A stretch of 64,000 nt of DNA, taken from contig CAJJCY010000002.1 in assembly GCA_905182865.1 (NCBI GenBank), positions 1 through 64,000 of the forward strand, read 5' to 3'. The DNA is from an uncultured SAR324 cluster bacterium (lineage in GTDB: Bacteria > SAR324 > NAC60-12). Position 1 is the stretch's first letter. Each line of letters begins with the position of its first letter. Shown here one piece after another: positions 57,699-64,000 of this stretch. The notes below the pieces were generated by a model. The model had not been told where the DNA came from. It saw nothing but the letters and a program-made list of their open reading frames with translations, and searched no databases. The position numbers and the translations under genes were made by a program.

Positions 57699-59390
57699 AT
57701 GAAAGAAGCATATGAGTCACTCAGAAAGAATCCGGCAAACCACGTTCCTCTGACTCCACTCTCATTTCTACACCGAACTGCAGACATTTATGGTGAGCGG
57801 GAGGCAATAATATACGGTGAAATACGATACAACTGGCGCCAGTTACGGGAGCGCTGTCTGTGCATGGCCTCCAGTCTGACAGAACTTGGTGTAGGTTTGG
57901 GAGATACAGTAGCTGTACTGGCTTTCAATACACCGGAATTGTTTGAAGCACACTTTTCCGTACCCATGACCGGTGCCGTGCTCAACACTATCAACACCAG
58001 ACTAGATGCTGAAACGGTTGCATATATCCTGAAATTTGGACAAGTCAAGGCACTGATTGTGGATCGTGAGTTGCTGCCACTGGCTCAAAAAGCTCTTCAA
58101 GACGAACAGATTAAACTAAAAATAATTCTGATTGACGACGATTCAGCAGAAGTTAAGCCCTCAGTCGAATTAGAAGTTTTGGAATATGAAGACTTAATTA
58201 ATTCGGAGACCCTCAATTTACATGTCCTCCTTTACAGGACGAATGGCAGGCACTTTCATTGAACTACACTTCCGGAACCACGGGCCGTCCAAAGGGTGTA
58301 GTATATCATCATCGTGGATCATACCTGATGAGTATGGGAACAGTAACTGCTTGGGAATTACCCCATCACCCGCGTTATCTTTACTGTGTACCTATGTTTC
58401 ACTGCAATGGTTGGGGCCACGCCTGGACCATGACATTAGCTGGCTGCAACAGTGGTTTGCATGCGTCATTCAGTCCGAAAGCTGCTTTTTGATTCTGCTG
58501 GACCAGTCACAATGTAACGCACTTTGGCGGCGCTCCTGTCTTCTAAATATGCTGGCAAATGCCCCTACTGAAGAACAAAAACATTTCGATCGCTCAATAA
58601 AAGTCATGACTGCCGGTGCTCCTCCGCCGGCAAAGGTTCTGGAAAGTATGACTGAGTTTGGTTTTGACGTTTGCATGTATATGGTTTAACTGAAACCTAT
58701 GGTCATATTCTGCAGTCAGCGCCTCAGTCAGATTGGCAGATCAAAGTCCCAGCTGCAGATTGCAGAGCTTATTTCTCAGCCAGGGTAGTTCGTTTCCAAT
58801 GATGGAAGAAGTATAGTGTAATTGATCCTAAAACTGAACAGCTGGTACCTCAGACGGTAAAACAATTGGTGAAATTGTGATGCGTGGTAATACCACATGA
58901 AGGGCTATCTGGAACAACACAGAAGCAACTGCTGAAGCATTTGCACGGTGGCTGGTTTCATAGTGGTGACCTGGCTGTTGTACATGAAGACGGATACATT
59001 CAAATCAAAGACAGAGTCAAAGGATATTATTATTTCCGGTGGTGAGAATATTTCCTCTGTTGAGATTGAAAACGTACTTTATCAACATCCTGCAGTAGGA
59101 GAAGCAGCAGTTGTCGCAATGCCTGATGATAAATGGGGAGAAGTACCCTGTGCCTTCGTTGAGTTAATAACCGGAAAAGCTACGAAAGAAGAACTTATAG
59201 AATTTTGTAAACAACATATGGCCGGTTTCAAAAGACCAAAAAAATAATTTTCGGTCCCCTGCCCAAAACTGCGACTGGGAAAATTCAAAAACACGAGCTT
59301 AGAGCAACGAATATACTCAAAGATCTAGTGCAAAAGGATCTGTCAATCAATGTAACGTATTTAGAAATGAAATATGTCTTTTTGAATTAA
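57699..59390 (+). pseudogene. Acyl-CoA synthetase, methylmercaptopropionate-CoA ligase (DmdB)-like, frameshifted
   Basis: The N-terminal frame reads ANHVPLTPLSFLHRTADIYG, EAIIYGEIRYNWRQLRERC and MTGAVLNTINTRLDAETVAY. The next gives NYTSGTTGRPKGVVYHHRGS (AMP-binding P-loop) and VPMFHCNGWGHAW, then MTAGAPPPAKVLESMTEFGF, a region with the acyl-adenylate motif GLTETYGH, and [26 protein letters not shown] and KTATGKIQKHELRA at the C-terminus. Six or so indels interrupt it. The order dmdA-dmdB-like supports a MMPA-CoA ligase. A general medium-chain acyl-CoA ligase is the alternative. Confidence 0.78.
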
Positions 59391-59442
59391 GTATTGTGTG
59401 TCCTTAATTATTTTTAGTTAATTTAAAAAATTGAAAAATAAT

Positions 59443-59472
59443 TTGACAAAAAATAATTCGGTGTTATTTATA
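59443..59472 (+). promoter_or_regulatory. Sigma-70 promoter candidate for molybdenum hydroxylase operon
   Basis: TTGACA (59443-59448) is a perfect -35 box. Possible -10 boxes are TATTTA (16 bp spacer) or TTTATA (18 bp spacer). The start codon of the first operon gene lies about 80 bp further, after AGAGGAAC. Confidence 0.5.
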
Positions 59473-59551
59473 GCTTTAATAATCGATATAAAAAGTGATT
59501 TCACGGGCCTTTCATGGCTGATTAATTAACTTTCTTTAGAGGAACAGATCG

Positions 59552-60010
59552 ATGAAAGTTTCAATGAAAGTAAACGGTACCGCATACGAGCACGATGTGG
59601 AACCACGAACACTTCTTGTGCAGCATTTGCGTGAGAATATTGGGCTGACCGGAACTCATGTTGGATGTGATACCAGCAGTTGCGGAGCCTGCACAATCAT
59701 CGTAAACGGTGAGACAGTAAAATCCTGTACTTTGCTTGCAGTACAATGCGAGGGTGCAGAAATTAAAACTATAGAAGGAATGGCAACAAACGGTGAACTG
59801 CATCCCATTCAGGAAAGTTTCAAGGAAAAACACGGACTGCAATGCGGATTCTGTACTCCTGGTATGGTTATGTCTTCTTGGCAATTGTTAGATCGCAATC
59901 CAAAACCATCAGAACATGAAATAAGACATGCAATAGAAGGAAACTTCTGTCGCTGTACCGGTTACCACAACATTGTCAAAGCGGTTCAAGACGCCGCCAC
60001 AAAACTCTAG
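59552..60010 (+). CDS. Molybdenum hydroxylase small subunit, two [2Fe-2S] clusters (CoxS-like)
   Basis: A 152-residue iron-sulfur subunit. The plant-type ferredoxin cluster cysteines are 39, 44, 47 and 59 ([18 protein letters not shown]) and the second cluster uses Cys98, 101, 133 and 135 ([21 protein letters not shown]). It passes electrons from the molybdopterin subunit to FAD. It begins a three-gene S-L-M operon; the gap to the large subunit is 9 bp with GGAGAAC as ribosome site. Confidence 0.93.
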   Translation: MKVSMKVNGTAYEHDVEPRTLLVQHLRENIGLTGTHVGCDTSSCGACTIIVNGETVKSCTLLAVQCEGAEIKTIEGMATNGELHPIQESFKEKHGLQCGFCTPGMVMSSWQLLDRNPKPSEHEIRHAIEGNFCRCTGYHNIVKAVQDAATKL

Positions 60011-60019
60011 GAGAACTCA

Positions 60020-62386
60020 ATGGGCGACTTAATTGGAAAATCAGTTAAACGGGTAGAAGATAACCGTTTTCTCAAAGGTGAAGGTAAATACACAGATGAC
60101 TTTAATATGCAGCATCAAACATTCGCTGTTTATGTGCGAAGTCCACATGCACACGCAAATTTAGTCAGCGTTGATATTTCTGCTGCTAAAGCAATGGATG
60201 GTGTAATAACCGTTTTTACAGGAAAAGACATTAAAGACGCTGGAATAGTGGGATCTATTTGTGGATGGCAGGTTGATTTTAAGAATGGTGATACAATGAA
60301 AGAGCCTGGTCATCCAATTTTGGCATTTGATAAAGTAAGACATGTTGGTGATGCAGTGGCTTTAGTAATAGCCGAAGACTTAGGTACAGCCGTAGATGCT
60401 GCCAGTGCAGTCGAAGTAAATTATGAGGTTTTGGACGCAATTGTAGATCCAAAAGCAGCTGTCCTGGATGGTGCTCCTCAGGTTCATGATGATGTTCCAA
60501 ACAATACCATCTTTGACTGGGAACTCGGCAATAAGGAAGAAACAGATGCTGCGTTTGAAAATGCACACCATATAACTGAACTTTCCTACCATAACCAAAA
60601 AATAGTACCAAATGCAATTGAGCCACGGGCTGCACTGGCTCACTTTGACAGTAATGATGATAAATACACCTTATATACTACTTCCCAGAATCCACACTTG
60701 GCACGATTGATTATTGCTGCGTTTGTATTGAGCATTCCAGAGCATAAACTGAGGGTCATTGCACCAGATGTAGGTGGGGGATTTGGGAGTAAAATATTTA
60801 CATATAATGATGAGTGTGGTGTTCTTTGGGCATCCAAGCAAATCGGTCGACCTGTAAAATGGACAGCTGACCGGACCGAAGCATTTCTTACAGATTGCCA
60901 TGGTCGGGATCATGTGACAGATGCGAAATTGGCATTAGATGCTGAAGGGAATATTACTGGATTGCGAACAAAGACCTATGCTTCACTCGGTGCATATTTG
61001 TCTAATTTTTCAACCTGCATACCAACGTGGCTCCATGGTACTTTGATGCAGGGATTATATACCACTCCTGCCGTCCACGTGGATGTGACTGGTGTCGTAA
61101 CCAATACTGTCCCAGTGGATGCCGTTCGTGGAGCTGGGCGCCCAGAAGCATCATTTTGCGTTGAACGACTTGTAGAAACAGCAGCAAGGGAAATTGGTAT
61201 GGATCCCGCTGAATTTCGACTCAAAAATTTTATTCCACCATTTGATGGCGTGGAACAAGAAGGCTATCAAACTCAGGTTGCTTTGCAATACGATAGTGGG
61301 AACTACGAAGGTGCTTTGAAAAAAGTTTTAAAAAATGCAAACTACGAAAAGCTCAAAGAAGAACGGGCTGCCGCTCGTAGTGATGGTAAGTTGATGGGTA
61401 TCGGATTTTCAACTTACGTTGAAGCTTGTGGTATTGCACCATCCGCTGTTGTGGGATCTTTGGGTGCTAGAGCAGGCTTGTTTGAGTGCGCAGAAGTAAG
61501 GGTTCATCCAACTGGTTCTATAACTGTCTTTACAGGTTCTCATAGTCATGGACAAGGTCACGAAACAACCTTTGCTCAATTAGTTAGCGATAAATTGGGT
61601 ATATCCACCGATATGGTTGAAATAAGTCATGGTGATACAAATAATATACCGTTTGGAATGGGAACATACGGTTCTAGGAGCCTAGCTGTTTGTGGTAGTG
61701 CCATTATGAAAAGTGTGGACAAAGTAAAAGAGAAAGGAGCCAGGATCGCAGCTCATAAACTTGAATGTAATCCAGAAGACCTAGAATTCGCTAATGGGTC
61801 TTGGAATGTAAAAGGTACAGAAAAATCTGTCGGTTTTGGTGATGTTGCACTTACGGCATATGTACCTCACGATTATCCTGAAAATGAAGAACCTGGTCTC
61901 GATTTCGCAAGTTTTTACGATCCAACAAATTTTGTTTATCCTTTCGGTGCACATATATGCGTAGTTGAAATAGATAAAGATACTGGAGAAGTTAAAATCG
62001 TCAGGTATATTGCAGTAGATGACGCAGGTAATATTATAAATCCCATGATTGTTGAAGGACAAGTTCATGGTGGCATAGCACACGGTATTGGCCAGGCCCT
62101 TTATGAAGGGAGCTGCTCTATGATGATTCCGGTCAATTGTTGAATGCTTCTATGATGGATTATTGCATACCCAGAGCTGACAACATGCCATTCTTTGAGA
62201 CAGATCATACAGTAACACCTTGCCCACATAATCCTATTAGGCGTTAAAGGTGTCGGGGAAGCTGGAACTATTGCTTCTACACCGGCTGTTGTAAATGCAG
62301 TAATTGATGCTCTCTCAGATTACGGGGTGAAGGATTTACAGATGCCGCTTACACCGCAGCGTGTATGGGCTGCAATGCAAAGCTGA
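60020..62386 (+). CDS. Molybdenum hydroxylase large subunit (CoxL/xanthine-dehydrogenase family), C-terminal frameshifts
   Basis: The first 707 residues are intact: MGDLIGKSVKRVEDNRFLKG, VYVRSPHAHANLVSVD, DVGGGFGSKIF, then VPVDAVRGAGRPEASFCVER near 368 and GSHSHGQGHETTFAQLV. After a break near 62115, other frames give DDSGQLLNASMMDY and GVKGVGEAGTIASTPAVVNA with the catalytic Glu, ending TGA at 62386. Form I CO dehydrogenase has AYRCSFR at the active site; here VRGAGR lacks the cysteine, as in so-called form II and aldehyde-type members. Oxidation of an aldehyde or heterocycle is more likely than CO. Confidence 0.88.
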
Positions 62387-62437
62387 ATTAAAAGTAATAA
62401 ATTATCACTTAACTAACTCACTATAAAAGGGGTAAAA

Positions 62438-63290
62438 ATGATTCCAGAATCTTTTAATTATCAACGAGCAAGTTCTGTGAGGGAGGCGATTTCACTTCTG
62501 CAACAAGGCGGCGAGGAAACCAAAATTTTAGCGGGAGGACACAGTTTGATTCCGACTATGAAATTACGGTTGGCAACTCCGGAAACTCTAATTGACATTG
62601 GAGGAATTCCGGAATTAAAATACATAAACGACAAAGGCGATTATTTGGCAATCGGAGCCGGAACCACACATTGGGCTATTGAATCGTCTGATCTGGTGTC
62701 ACAAAAAGCTCCGGCCTTGAGTCAAGCCGCCGGACAAATCGGTGATGTGCAAGTCCGGAATCGTGGGACCATCGGCGGCGTTTTAGCGCATTCCGATCCT
62801 CAAGCAGATTATCCGGGAGTGGTGCTGGCACTTGATGCCACTATCGTGGTCCAAGGTACCGGAGGAGAGCGAACTATTCCGGTCTCCGATTATTTCACCG
62901 GGCTTTGGGAAACTGCTCTAGGTGAAAATGAAATCATGACAGAAATAAGGATTCCAACTGACAGCGCAAATGCTAATTCCTGCTATTTGAAATTTCCACA
63001 ACCGGCATCTCGTTATCCTTATGTAGGTGTGCGGTAGTCTCATTGAGTCTTCGGCAGGGAACCTGCTCTGATTACGTGTCGGATTCAGTGGTGTGGGTGA
63101 ATGGGCTTTTCGGGATTCGGGAGTTGAAGAGTGCTCTCAGGGGCCAACCTTGAATGAATCATCAATTGTCCTCGCATCAGAAAAGCAGCTGAAGGCCACA
63201 GCGTTCTTAGTGATCGTTTTTGTCAGTGAAGAATACCGAGCGGCCATGGCCAAGGTTTATGCCAAACGTGCACTGACGCAACTTTCCTGA
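62438..63290 (+). CDS. Molybdenum hydroxylase FAD subunit (CoxM-like), frameshifted
   Basis: The first frame, 199 residues, opens MIPESFNYQRASSVREAISL and has ILAGGHSLIPTMKLRLA (FAD pyrophosphate loop), QIGDVQVRNRGTIGGVLAHS, the second FAD motif, and LKFPQPASRYPYVGV. After indels near 63033 and 63090 other frames continue AFRDSGVEECSQG and SEEYRAAMAKVYAKRALTQL to the stop. The restored length of about 280 residues is normal. It completes the S-L-M set; a strong terminator follows. Confidence 0.88.
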
Positions 63291-63307
63291 AAACTTATCC
63301 TTCCATC

Positions 63308-63345
63308 AAAATCCCTATCCTGATTAAATTCAGGACAGGGATTTT
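63308..63345 (+). terminator. Rho-independent terminator of the molybdenum hydroxylase operon
   Basis: AAAATCCCTATCCTGA pairs with TCAGGACAGGGATTTT with one mismatch around a six-base loop (TTAAAT). T-rich sequence follows. It lies 18 bp after the FAD-subunit stop. Confidence 0.85.
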
Positions 63346-63411
63346 CCCTTTGTTTTCTATCATTTTCTCTAAAATCTTAAAATTTTTTACATTTAATAAC
63401 AAGTCATAACT

Positions 63412-64000
63412 ATGATTGATTTACGTAGCGATACAATAACAATTCCAACTCCAGAAATGCGCGAAGCAATGGCACAGCCCATGTGGGTGATGATGTTTAT
63501 GGTGAGGATCCAACCGTCAATGCTCTGGAAGAACGTGTCGCAGAAATTCTTGGAAAAGATGCAGCTATTTATATGTCTTCCGGAACAATGACCAATCAAG
63601 TCGCAGTAAGAACACACACTGAACCCGGAGATGAAATATTAATCGACAAGAATGCACACATATATTTTTATGAGGCTGGTGGAACTGCGGCACTCTCAGG
63701 AGTGATTTGCAGCTTAATTTCGGGAGAAAGAGGAGTTTTTGGGGCAAAAGAAATGGAAGCTGTTATCTCCGAAAAAGAACCTCATACAACAATTATGAGA
63801 CCAGTGGATTTGCATTTACCTCGTACAAAGCTGGTTTGTTTAGAAAATACGACCAATCGTGGAGGGGGAAAAGTTTGGCCACTTGAAAAATTAGCCGAAG
63901 TAGAAAATTCAGTGGATATATATGTTACATCTCCATTTAGAAAAATTATTAGGAGCTGCAACAAATTTAAAAGTTATAGCATACTGATATTGCACGTTAT
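63412..64000 (+). CDS. Threonine aldolase (low-specificity) family, frameshifted and cut by window edge
   Basis: The start MIDLRSDTITIPTPEMREAM is diagnostic of L-threonine aldolase. One indel near 63480 shifts the frame, after which HVGDDVYGEDPTVNALEERV, GKDAAIYMSSGTMTNQVAVR, AHIYFYEAGGTAALSG and LVCLENTTNRGGGKVWPL follow. Near the window end the expected VHMDGARxxNA region is scrambled across frames (LHL, LLGAATNLKVIAY). The PLP-binding lysine would lie beyond the edge. The enzyme cleaves threonine or allo-threonine to glycine and acetaldehyde. Confidence 0.85.

Noticed and set aside
60020-62386. True carbon monoxide dehydrogenase (form I)
   Set aside because: The required AYRCSFR active-site loop is absent.

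Overview
The window reads as AT-rich bacterial chromosome carrying many catabolic genes and almost no housekeeping genes: importers for sugars and peptides, dehydrogenases, oxygenases, acid-sugar enzymes, a DMSP demethylase (DmdA-like) with its CoA ligase, and carnitine/quaternary-amine genes. This points to a free-living marine heterotroph of the proteobacterial kind. SAR324-like or alphaproteobacterial lineages would fit, but no rRNA or marker gene settles it.

Layout. 1-11.3 kb: end of a LacI regulator, two tandem-SnoaL proteins on the minus strand, then a plus-strand sugar ABC importer (binding protein and two permeases, no ATPase), a third SnoaL protein, a histidinol-dehydrogenase/HpsN-like enzyme, an SDR, an RraA-like protein and a convergent COG3618 amidohydrolase. 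11.4-22.6 kb: a sugar island bracketed by two ~165 bp direct repeats, each holding the 3' half of a tRNA-Lys(UUU). It encodes a FrcBCA-type importer, a PfkB kinase, a FrcK-like kinase, a barrel aldolase-like protein, D-lyxose isomerase, xylulokinase and an AroE-family dehydrogenase, the last flanked by 55 bp direct repeats. 22.7-37.2 kb: a long minus-strand catabolic array: EamA exporter, L-carnitine dehydrogenase/thioesterase, class II aldolase, PhnZ-like HD oxygenase, PhyH dioxygenase, Rieske oxygenase with bridging Glu, CurA-like reductase, 2OG oxygenase, HIBADH-family dehydrogenase, CaiD-like hydratase, zinc ADH, ureohydrolase and two enolase-superfamily dehydratases. A GcvA-type LysR gene diverges from its head.

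38.3-52.7 kb: a TauE/SafE exporter, a CocE/NonD hydrolase and two paralogous five-part peptide-import modules. The second is preceded by only the last ~20 codons of a CocE gene, so the whole CocE-Opp unit appears to have been duplicated and then trimmed. 52.7-64 kb: a class III alcohol dehydrogenase whose N-terminus is replaced by a DNA-ligase (LigA) fragment, an EEP-family hydrolase, an HSL esterase, dmdA- and dmdB-like genes, a three-subunit molybdenum hydroxylase operon with a strong terminator, and a threonine aldolase running off the end.

Many genes are interrupted by single-base indels, often in homopolymers, with well-conserved protein on both sides. This looks more like uncorrected sequencing error than decay, but the raw data would have to show it. 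Such genes are given here as one feature across the breaks. All functional calls rest on motif recognition by eye and memory of families; no alignment or search was run.
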